From the NCBI GenBank assembly GCA_946494345.1, contig CAMMBX010000074.1:1-5792 (forward strand): DNA of 5,792 nucleotides, in the 5' to 3' direction. Made by a program: the position numbers and the translations under genes. This document shows positions 1-5,555 of the stretch, one piece after another. The notes beneath the pieces were generated by a model, which made no database searches, was not told the origin of the DNA, and saw only the letters and a program-made list of their open reading frames with translations. The stretch comes from an uncultured Mycoplasmatota bacterium. GTDB taxonomy: Bacteria; Bacillota_I; Bacilli_A; RF39; UBA660. Positions within the stretch are counted from its first letter, which is position 1. The number at the start of each line of letters is the position of its first letter.

Positions 1-6
1 GATTAT

Positions 7-47
7 TTTGTCATTTGGATTTTTTTAAATCCCCACTATTTGACAAA
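7..47. repeat. two-tier inverted repeat downstream of the surface-protein gene
   Basis: Seen directly: an outer 7-base inverted repeat (TTTGTCA at 7-13, TGACAAA at 41-47) encloses an inner 6-base one (GGATTT at 17-22, AAATCC at 27-32) with a 4-base loop. The unpaired gaps are 3 and 8 bases. It begins about 32 bases past the stop codon of the surface-protein gene, where a terminator would be expected. In the gene's direction the hairpin is followed by AAAATAATC-like sequence rather than a T-run, so it is not a standard intrinsic terminator. It could be a weak terminator, a 3'-end stabiliser, a protein-binding site, or chance in AT-rich DNA. The window edge prevents a fuller view. Confidence 0.45.
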
Positions 48-79
48 GAACCGTAAATTAAACTAGTGCTTTTTACATT

Positions 80-1402
80 TTAATTATGAAGTCTTCTGTA
101 AGTTAAAGCAATACCTGCAAAACCTACAACTGTTAAACTTAAGAATAGTAATACTCCATCACTAGTGTTAGGATTTTCAACTTCTTCTACTGCTCCTTCT
201 TCAGTTGCTTTTACAACATTAACTTGCCAATTGTATTCACCACTATCATATGTTGCATATATTGTTGCAGTTCCAGCTTTTTTAGCAGTAAGAACGCCAT
301 CACTTGATACAGATACAATACTATCATCACTACTTCTAAATGTTACTGTAGGAGCATTAACAATAGTTGCACCTTTATCACCAAAGTAATAGTTTAATTG
401 ATATGTTTTATTTACTTCTAAATCTATATTACTATCATCAGAATTTAAAACATAACTAGTTAATTGCATTAATGGACTACCTGCTTCTACGACAACTGCT
501 TTGTTAGTACCATTTTCTTCAGCTTCTTTTGAACTTCTAGTGTATACTTCAGTAGTTGTTCCTTCTTTAGCAACTACTTTATAATTATATAGTGTTGCAC
601 TAGTTCTAGCAGTACCATCATCATTAGGACTTGAACCAATAATTACATCACCTTTGCTATTACCAGTAACACCAGTAAAATCACAATTTTCTACTACTAA
701 TGATTTAATACTTGCAGGTTCATTTGAATGACCTTGTGGATAATACTTAATATCAGTATTAATATCGTCAAAACCACCTCTTTGGGTAACTTTAATTGGA
801 GCATTACCTCCAGAATGACCTGCAAATGTAGAATTCTTAATAGTAATTTGAGCATCTTGTACTCCTATTAAATTTACATCTAAAGCATAATCACCTTGAT
901 ACCAAGTTTGTTCAGTAGTTGCTAAATCATTAAATTTAACATTATCTACAAGTAAATCTTTAATGTTAGTTAAATATAACCCTTTATTTATATAATTTCT
1001 AATCGTTGAATTAATTACAGATAAAGTTAGTTCATTTGGCTTGTTTACTTGCTCTTGAGAATTAATAGCCATACCTAAGGTACCATTACCATCCATAATT
1101 AGATTCATTATTTTTAAAGTGCTATTTTCAGCTGATGTTGCGTCTAAATTAAAACTATAATTTACAGTAAAGTTACCTCCATCAATCGTATAATTTGCAC
1201 CAGCTGGTATACTAATAGTTTTAGCATTACCTGTTTCATCACTAGTAAGCTTAAAAGTAGCTTCCCTACTTCCTACAGCATTAATAGCATCTTCAAGCGT
1301 GTCATATTCTTGCTCATTAACAGTTGTTTTAGCATTAACAGTTGGTGATATTACAAAAAAAGCAACTAATAAAGCAAAAATATAGCTTATTTTTCTTTTC
1401 AT
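80..1402 (-). CDS. sortase-anchored surface protein with beta-helix and Big_2 domains
   Basis: This 440-residue protein is predicted to be secreted and covalently attached to the cell wall. A signal peptide is visible: MKRK, then a hydrophobic core at 5-20 and a likely cleavage after V-N-A (residue 24). Residues 25-45 carry a V-N-x-x-x-Y-x-T-L-x-x-A-I motif common at the start of bacterial surface beta-helix proteins. Residues about 55-300 are irregular beta repeats rich in N, T, S and G with I-x-N-S-T and V-x-N-x-x-F rungs, typical of a right-handed parallel beta-helix. No catalytic residues for polysaccharide cleavage could be assigned. Residues about 325-397 form a Big_2-type immunoglobulin-like domain (S-S-D-D-S-I-V-S-V, then G-x-L-T-A-K-K-A-G-T-A-T-I). 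The C-terminus is a complete sorting signal: NPNTS at 410-414, D415, hydrophobic segment 416-434 and tail RRLHN. The start is fixed by a strong ribosome binding site. The neighbouring class B sortase probably anchors it. An adhesin or other surface role is plausible, but the ligand is unknown. Confidence 0.88.
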   Translation of the reverse strand: MKRKISYIFALLVAFFVISPTVNAKTTVNEQEYDTLEDAINAVGSREATFKLTSDETGNAKTISIPAGANYTIDGGNFTVNYSFNLDATSAENSTLKIMNLIMDGNGTLGMAINSQEQVNKPNELTLSVINSTIRNYINKGLYLTNIKDLLVDNVKFNDLATTEQTWYQGDYALDVNLIGVQDAQITIKNSTFAGHSGGNAPIKVTQRGGFDDINTDIKYYPQGHSNEPASIKSLVVENCDFTGVTGNSKGDVIIGSSPNDDGTARTSATLYNYKVVAKEGTTTEVYTRSSKEAEENGTNKAVVVEAGSPLMQLTSYVLNSDDSNIDLEVNKTYQLNYYFGDKGATIVNAPTVTFRSSDDSIVSVSSDGVLTAKKAGTATIYATYDSGEYNWQVNVVKATEEGAVEEVENPNTSDGVLLFLSLTVVGFAGIALTYRRLHN

Positions 1403-1406
1403 ATTT

Positions 1407-1414
1407 CCTCCTTC
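1407..1414 (-). promoter_or_regulatory. strong ribosome binding site of the surface-protein gene
   Basis: On the minus strand GAAGGAGG lies 4 bases before the ATG at 1402. It is a near-perfect Shine-Dalgarno sequence, the best in the window, and it fixes the start codon. It suggests high translation of the surface protein compared with the weak site of the sortase. Confidence 0.85.
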
Positions 1415-1423
1415 ACTTCTAAA

Positions 1424-1440
1424 ATAAGATTACCTCTTAT
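1424..1440 (-). promoter_or_regulatory. small hairpin at the 5' end of the surface-protein mRNA
   Basis: A perfect 6-base inverted repeat (ATAAGA, 5-base spacer, TCTTAT) lies just downstream of the -10 box at 1450-1455. If transcription starts about 7 bases after that box, near 1443, the hairpin would form almost at the first nucleotides of the mRNA. Such 5'-terminal stem-loops are known to protect bacterial mRNAs from decay; the same sequence could instead be an operator. The stem is short and AT-rich, so the structure itself is seen but the function is an inference. Confidence 0.4.
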
Positions 1441-1449
1441 CTTTAGTTA

Positions 1450-1478
1450 AATATACTAAATTTTTTCTAGTCAGTCAA
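1450..1478 (-). promoter_or_regulatory. sigma-A type promoter of the surface-protein gene
   Basis: On the minus strand the -35 box TTGACT (1478-1473) and the -10 box TATATT (1455-1450) are separated by exactly 17 bases. Each hexamer differs from consensus (TTGACA, TATAAT) at one position. An A/T-rich stretch with a T7 run lies just upstream and could act as an UP element. The predicted transcript begins near 1443, giving a leader of about 40 bases. This would allow the surface protein to be transcribed separately from the sortase gene upstream. Confidence 0.75.
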
Positions 1479-1494
1479 TTAAATATGATATGAT

Positions 1495-1524
1495 TAAAAA
1501 AACTTTACATTAAATATATTTAAT
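1495..1524 (-). terminator. weak candidate terminator after the sortase gene
   Basis: A perfect 16-base AT-only palindrome (ATTAAATATATTTAAT, 1509-1524) starts at the last base of the sortase stop codon. In the direction of transcription it is followed, 6 bases later, by a run of seven T residues (1502-1496). The layout resembles an intrinsic terminator. A stem made only of A-U pairs, with no real loop and a gap before the T-run, would be weak, so readthrough into the surface-protein gene is likely. Confidence 0.3.
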
Positions 1525-2423
1525 TACCTTGACTCTTTTTTAATTAACTTAGCATGCATAACGATTCTATTGCCAAAATTATCTTTACAGGTTGACAGTG
1601 TTAACACTTTATCACTTGTATTAACTGTCCCTGAAAAATCTACTTCACTTCTATTTTTGATTGTATTTAGAAATTCTTGATATTCTTCATTAATATTAAA
1701 AGTAGGTGTTATATAATAACTTTCTTTAGGAGTTGTATAAACACTAAATACTTGCCACATTGTATTTTCTGTAGGAGTAGAAAGTCTTATAATATGATTT
1801 TCTTTATTCAGATACCAAGAACTATTAAGAATATTTTTTAAACTTCCAAACATAGTACCATTATAACGACTATGCGCATAAATTATCGTATTTTGATTAA
1901 AGTTAACAGCATCATTTCGATAATCCATAAAAACCCATCCTGCATCATTAGGTGTTTTATCGAAAGCATGAGATAGATAATAACTATTATCAGTTGTTTG
2001 TACAATAGGATAATTTATATTAGTTCCTTTTACTTGTATCCAACCTACAGTATCAGAGTTTTTACTAAGCAATTGATTAAAATCAACTTCTAAAAGGTTC
2101 ATTTTAATATAATTCCAATAGTCATCTTTTTCATCAAGAGGAGGATTAATATTTTCAGTGTTTTCTGTGTCTTCTTTTTCAATTGTAGGAGTATCATTAA
2201 CAACATCTTCTTGCATGTTTTCTATCTTTTTATTATCAGTAAACCAAGTATATAGTTGATAAGCTGAGTATAAGAATATGCATAGAAAGAAAATGAGAAT
2301 AACGACAATAACCCATTTTTTTAATCTTAGTTTTCTTTTATATAACTTTTTTTTATTTTTTTTTCTTTTTTTACGTATTTTCTTTTGATAACTATATCTA
2401 GAAGGTGTTTTTCTATTTTTCAT
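1524..2423 (-). CDS. srtB: class B sortase (membrane cysteine transpeptidase)
   Basis: Sortases cleave a sorting motif in secreted proteins and join the new C-terminus to peptidoglycan, acting on the outer face of the membrane. This 299-residue protein begins with a very basic cytoplasmic segment (residues 3-36, mostly K and R), a single membrane span at about 37-58 and an acidic linker to about 100, giving type II topology. The catalytic domain follows. His184 lies in I-I-Y-A-H-S, Cys279 in T-L-S-T-C, and Arg286 in G-N-R-I-V-M-H-A-K-L. T-L-S-T-C together with R-I-V-M-H-A-K and the W-I-x-V-x-G-T-x-I-x-Y-P-I-V segment (128-141) indicates class B. The three catalytic residues are all present. 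The gene has its own candidate promoter and a rather poor ribosome binding site (GATGGGA). Its likely substrate is encoded immediately downstream. Runs of 7, 9 and 8 A residues lie within codons 18-26. The srtB symbol rests on class membership. Confidence 0.93.
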   Translation of the reverse strand: MKNRKTPSRYSYQKKIRKKRKKNKKKLYKRKLRLKKWVIVVILIFFLCIFLYSAYQLYTWFTDNKKIENMQEDVVNDTPTIEKEDTENTENINPPLDEKDDYWNYIKMNLLEVDFNQLLSKNSDTVGWIQVKGTNINYPIVQTTDNSYYLSHAFDKTPNDAGWVFMDYRNDAVNFNQNTIIYAHSRYNGTMFGSLKNILNSSWYLNKENHIIRLSTPTENTMWQVFSVYTTPKESYYITPTFNINEEYQEFLNTIKNRSEVDFSGTVNTSDKVLTLSTCKDNFGNRIVMHAKLIKKESR

Positions 2424-2452
2424 ATTATCCCATCTTTCTATTCTATATTTTT

Positions 2453-2481
2453 ATTATATACCAAAAAGGTTTAGAAAAAAA
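2453..2481 (-). promoter_or_regulatory. candidate promoter of the sortase gene
   Basis: A perfect TATAAT -10 box (2458-2453 on the minus strand) lies about 30 bases before the sortase start codon and just after the topA terminator. Seventeen bases upstream the -35 position is TTTTTT, made by the terminator's own T-run, so there is no good -35 match and no TGn extension. The placement right after a terminator supports a real promoter. The poor -35 suggests low basal activity or help from an activator. Confidence 0.5.
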
Positions 2482-2498
2482 GCCCTATTGGGCTTTTT
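2475..2498 (-). terminator. rho-independent terminator of the rnhB-topA operon
   Basis: On the minus strand AAAAAGCCC (2498-2490), loop AATA and GGGCTTTTT (2485-2477) form a 9-base-pair stem, and the T-run continues to seven residues (2481-2475). The topA stop codon TAG (2487-2485) lies across the loop and the start of the descending stem, so terminator and coding end overlap. Read on the plus strand the same hairpin is followed by five T residues, so it could terminate in both directions, although no plus-strand gene is present here. Confidence 0.88.
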
Positions 2499-4512
2499 CA
2501 TAATCACATTTACTACACTTTATTTTATTATCCTTTTCTACCAACATTTCACCACAGTTTGGACACTTCTCTCCTATTGGTTTATCCCAAAAAGCTTCTT
2601 TACATTTAGGAAAATTGCTACAACCGTAGAAGGTTTTACCTCGTCTTGTTTTTCTTTCTAAGATCTTACCATCACATTTAAGACAATTACAAACAACTAT
2701 CTCTTGTTTCTCTTCTTTTTTAATATACTTGCACTCTGGATAATTAGAACAAGCGACAAATTCTCCATAACGTCCTGTTCTTTTAACTAAAGGGCTACCA
2801 CAGTTTGGACACTTTTCTCCGGTCTCTTCAGCAGGTTTCTTTTCCATATCACTAAAGGCTTTTTTAACTCGTGGTTCAAAAACATCATAAAACTCTTTTA
2901 GAACTTCATTCCAAACAAGATTGCCATCGGCAATTTTATCAAGTTCTTCTTCCATATTCTTAGTGTATTCTACATTTATTATGTCACTAAAGAACTCTTG
3001 TAGTTTATCAGTAGTTTCAATACCAATTTCTGTTGGCACAAACTTTTTATCTTCTATTTTGACATAACCACGTTCTTTAATTGTATCAATGGTTTTAGCA
3101 TAGGTAGATGGACGTCCTATTCCTAAGTCTTCCATCTCTTTAATTAGTTTCGCTTCTGTATATCTTGCCGGTGGTTTAGTAAAATGTTGTTCTGATAAGA
3201 TATCACTAGCTTTATAATTATTACCTTCTACAAGTTCTGGAATAATTTTATCTTCGTTTTTCTCATAATCACTATATACTTTTAGATAACCATCAAAGTT
3301 TAGGATACTTCCAGTCGCTTTAAATTTATAATCATTGTTATTAAATATTAGAGTTGTTTGGTCCATAATTGCATCGGCCATAAGCGAAGCTAGGGCTCTT
3401 TTATAGATTAGACTATAAAGTTTAAACTCATCGTTAGATAGATATTGTTTTACTTTTAAAGGCTCTCTTAAAATACTAGTAGGTCTAATTCCTTCATGAG
3501 CATCTTGTACGTTTTCTGTTTTTTTAGCATGTTTAGTATAACCAATATATTTTTTACCAAAGTTTTCTTCTATATAATGAAAGGCACTACCTACAAACTC
3601 ATCAGAAAGTCTAATAGAGTCAGTTCTCATATAAGTAATAAGACCAACTGTCTCAGTTCCTAAATCAATTCCTTCATATAACTTCTGAGCGATAGACATA
3701 GTCTTTTTAGCCGTAAAGCCTAATTTAGTTGATGCTTCTTGTTGGAGAGTTGAAGTTATAAAAGGAGCACGACTAGCTTTCTTTCTTTTCTTCTTCTCTA
3801 TACTACTTAAATTATAATCATCTCCAAGTGATTCTAACACTTTGTTAGCATCAGATTCATTATGAAGTTTAATATCATCATCTTTATATTTAAATAGACT
3901 TGCTTCTACATCTTCAATGATAGCAGTTATAGTAAAATATTCTTCAGGTACAAATGATGCTATTTCCCTTTCCCTATCGACAATAAGTTTTAAGGCAACA
4001 CTTTGCACACGACCTGCACTTTTCGCTTTTATTTTAGATTGCAAGAGCTTTGATAGTCTAAAACCTATTATTCTATCAAGTATTCTTCTTGTCTCTTGAC
4101 TTTTAACTAAGTTATCATCTATTTTAGTTGGATGTTTAATAGCATCAAGAACTTTATCTTTAGTTATTTCATGAAATAGGACTCTATCATAATCTTTATC
4201 TTTAATACCTAAAGCTTCTTTTAAGTGCCAACTAATCGCTTCTCCCTCCCGGTCGGGGTCGGTTGCAAGTATTACATGGCTAGCATCTTTTACATCTTTT
4301 TTTAAGGCGCTAATTATCTTTTTCTTCCCCTTTAAAGGAACATAATTAGGTTTAAAACCATTTTCTATATCAACACCAAGTCCTAAAGGTCCACTAGTTG
4401 CTAAATCTCTAATATGACCCTGGCTTGCTACTACTTTATAATCATTACCTAAGTATTTTTCAATTGTTTTACTTTTACTAGGACTTTCGACAATTACTAA
4501 GTTTTTAGACAT
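2485..4512 (-). CDS. topA: DNA topoisomerase I (type IA)
   Basis: This enzyme relaxes negatively supercoiled DNA by cutting and passing one strand through a 5'-phosphotyrosine link, which limits R-loop formation behind RNA polymerase. The 675-residue length is normal for Bacillota. The Toprim domain comes first: V-E-S-P-S-K with Glu9, then D-P-D-R-E-G-E at 85-91, whose acidic residues bind magnesium. The active-site tyrosine is Tyr294 in G-L-I-T-Y-M-R-T-D-S, with Arg296 beside it and the D-A-H-E-G-I-R-P motif at 337-344. The E-x-x-G-I-G-R-P-S-T-Y segment is at 461-471. Three C-terminal four-cysteine zinc ribbons follow: Cys568/571/588/594, Cys610/613/631/637 and Cys650/653/666/669. The start codon has the site AAAGAAGGG five bases upstream. 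It is 36 bases downstream of rnhB and probably cotranscribed with it; its stop codon is inside the terminator hairpin. The D-P-D-R-E-G stretch uses GC-ending codons unlike the rest of the gene. Confidence 0.98.
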   Translation of the reverse strand: MSKNLVIVESPSKSKTIEKYLGNDYKVVASQGHIRDLATSGPLGLGVDIENGFKPNYVPLKGKKKIISALKKDVKDASHVILATDPDREGEAISWHLKEALGIKDKDYDRVLFHEITKDKVLDAIKHPTKIDDNLVKSQETRRILDRIIGFRLSKLLQSKIKAKSAGRVQSVALKLIVDREREIASFVPEEYFTITAIIEDVEASLFKYKDDDIKLHNESDANKVLESLGDDYNLSSIEKKKRKKASRAPFITSTLQQEASTKLGFTAKKTMSIAQKLYEGIDLGTETVGLITYMRTDSIRLSDEFVGSAFHYIEENFGKKYIGYTKHAKKTENVQDAHEGIRPTSILREPLKVKQYLSNDEFKLYSLIYKRALASLMADAIMDQTTLIFNNNDYKFKATGSILNFDGYLKVYSDYEKNEDKIIPELVEGNNYKASDILSEQHFTKPPARYTEAKLIKEMEDLGIGRPSTYAKTIDTIKERGYVKIEDKKFVPTEIGIETTDKLQEFFSDIINVEYTKNMEEELDKIADGNLVWNEVLKEFYDVFEPRVKKAFSDMEKKPAEETGEKCPNCGSPLVKRTGRYGEFVACSNYPECKYIKKEEKQEIVVCNCLKCDGKILERKTRRGKTFYGCSNFPKCKEAFWDKPIGEKCPNCGEMLVEKDNKIKCSKCDYEKAQ

Positions 4513-4517
4513 CTAAT

Positions 4518-4526
4518 CCCTTCTTT
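4518..4526 (-). promoter_or_regulatory. ribosome binding site of topA
   Basis: AAAGAAGGG on the minus strand ends 5 bases before the topA ATG. It lies in the 36-base gap after the rnhB stop codon. No promoter hexamers are evident in that gap, so topA translation is most likely from the shared rnhB-topA transcript. Confidence 0.7.
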
Positions 4527-4548
4527 CATACAATTTTATACATGAGAA

Positions 4549-5526
4549 TTACTGCTTTGTCAACTCTAAATATTCACTAACTGGTCCATAACTTCTTCTA
4601 TGTTCATCGATAATACCATATTTTTTAATTGCTTCTAAATGTTTCTTAGTAGGATAACCTTTATTATCTTTAAAGTCATACATTGGATATTTTTTATCTA
4701 ACTCTTCTAACATTCTATCCCTTGTAACTTTAGCGATAACGGAAGCGGCAGAGATTGTAATACTTTTTAAATCTCCTTTAATAATTGAAGTTGTAGGAAT
4801 ATCTAAATCCAGTTTCATCGCATCTATTAAGACATGTTCTATCTTACAAGTACAATTTTTAATCGCTTCCATCATAGCCATTTTTGTCGCTTCATAAATA
4901 TTAACTTCATCTATTACTTTTTCAGAAATAATACCTACTCCTACTCCTAAGGCTTGCCTCATAATCTCATCATAGAAATATTCTCTTTTCTTTTCACTAA
5001 GTTTTTTAGAATCAGTTAACCCTTCTAGATTAAAGTGCTCTGGTAAGACAACACATGCAGCGACTACAGGACCAACTAAAGGGCCACGGCCAACTTCATC
5101 AACTCCAGCGATAAAGTTAATCCCTTTATCTCTTAACTTTCTTTCAAAATAATAATTATCATTTAGGCATACTTTTAACTCTAAGTCTTTAATTAATTTT
5201 TTATCTTTAGGCTTATTCATTTCTTTTTTTAACTCATAACAAGCCTCTATATTCATAAAACGATAACCATTAATTTCTATAACTTTTTTTTCATCATATA
5301 AATCATAATCTATATCAAAGATATCTTTATGCTTAATCTTTGATCCATACTCTTCTCTTACCGGCCAATCTAACTTATCAAAAAAGCTTTTGGAGCATGC
5401 AAGGTCTATATCAGTTGTTTTATCTATAATTCCTTGAACTACTAAACTTGCTCCACTAATTACTATATACTTATCTTTTGGTAAATCTAATTTTTCTAAT
5501 TCTTTAAATATTTCACCTTTTGTCAT
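4549..5526 (-). CDS. rnhB: ribonuclease HII fused to an N-terminal nucleotidyltransferase-like domain
   Basis: RNase HII cuts DNA at embedded ribonucleotides to start ribonucleotide excision repair and also degrades RNA-DNA hybrids. Residues about 125-325 are a complete catalytic domain: G-V-D-E-V-G-R-G at 141-148 (Asp143, Glu144 and the GRG motif), L-T-D-S-K-K-L-S (170-177), Asp235 in I-D-A-M-K-L, Asp252 in K-G-D, S-A-A-S-V-I-A-K-V-T-R-D-R (259-271), Tyr291 in K-G-Y-P-T-K-K-H, and R-R-S-Y-G-P-V (310-316). The four-carboxylate site is intact. At 325 residues the protein is much longer than the usual 200-260. Residues 1-118 resemble a small nucleotidyltransferase fold: L-x-L-P-K-D-K-Y-I-V-I-S-G-A-S (13-27), V-V-Q-G-I, then T-T-D-I-D-L (37-42), I-N-G-Y-R-F-M-N-I-E (85-94) and a C-terminal K-D helix region. 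This extension differs from the N-terminal helical extension known in Bacillus RNase HII. The start at 5526 has a good ribosome binding site, so the fusion is probably translated as one protein. The job of the extra domain is unknown. Confidence 0.95.
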   Translation of the reverse strand: MTKGEIFKELEKLDLPKDKYIVISGASLVVQGIIDKTTDIDLACSKSFFDKLDWPVREEYGSKIKHKDIFDIDYDLYDEKKVIEINGYRFMNIEACYELKKEMNKPKDKKLIKDLELKVCLNDNYYFERKLRDKGINFIAGVDEVGRGPLVGPVVAACVVLPEHFNLEGLTDSKKLSEKKREYFYDEIMRQALGVGVGIISEKVIDEVNIYEATKMAMMEAIKNCTCKIEHVLIDAMKLDLDIPTTSIIKGDLKSITISAASVIAKVTRDRMLEELDKKYPMYDFKDNKGYPTKKHLEAIKKYGIIDEHRRSYGPVSEYLELTKQ

Positions 5527-5532
5527 AAATTA

Positions 5533-5540
5533 CATCCTTT
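5533..5540 (-). promoter_or_regulatory. ribosome binding site that sets the long rnhB start
   Basis: AAAGGATG on the minus strand lies 8 bases (counted from AAAGGA) before the ATG at 5526. It matters because it places translation initiation before the nucleotidyltransferase-like extension. No comparable site precedes the RNase HII domain itself, near 5160, and there is no in-frame ATG, GTG or TTG start with such a site there. Confidence 0.7.
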
Positions 5541-5555
5541 ACTAATTACTTCTTC

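Noticed and set aside
40..45. TTGACA on the plus strand as a promoter -35 box
   Set aside because: Seventeen bases downstream the sequence is CTAGTG, not a -10 box, and no plus-strand gene follows. The hexamer is part of the inverted repeat.
55..78. GTAAA/TTTAC inverted repeat just after the surface-protein stop as a terminator
   Set aside because: The stem is only five AT-rich pairs around a long loop and no T-run follows.
165..389. Plus-strand open reading frame of 74 codons
   Set aside because: It lies entirely antisense to the surface-protein gene, over the Big_2 domain and sorting signal, and has no evident ribosome binding site or recognisable motif.
3917..4099. Plus-strand open reading frame of 60 codons
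   Set aside because: It is antisense to a conserved part of topA and shows no protein features of its own, so it is a shadow of that gene.
5140..5180. Independent translation start for the RNase HII domain alone
   Set aside because: The nearby ATG triplets are out of frame, Leu121 is encoded by CTA, and no good ribosome binding site precedes the region.
80..5526. Mycoplasma-type genetic code with TGA as tryptophan
   Set aside because: All 13 tryptophans in the four complete proteins are TGG, and all reading frames are full length without reading through TGA.
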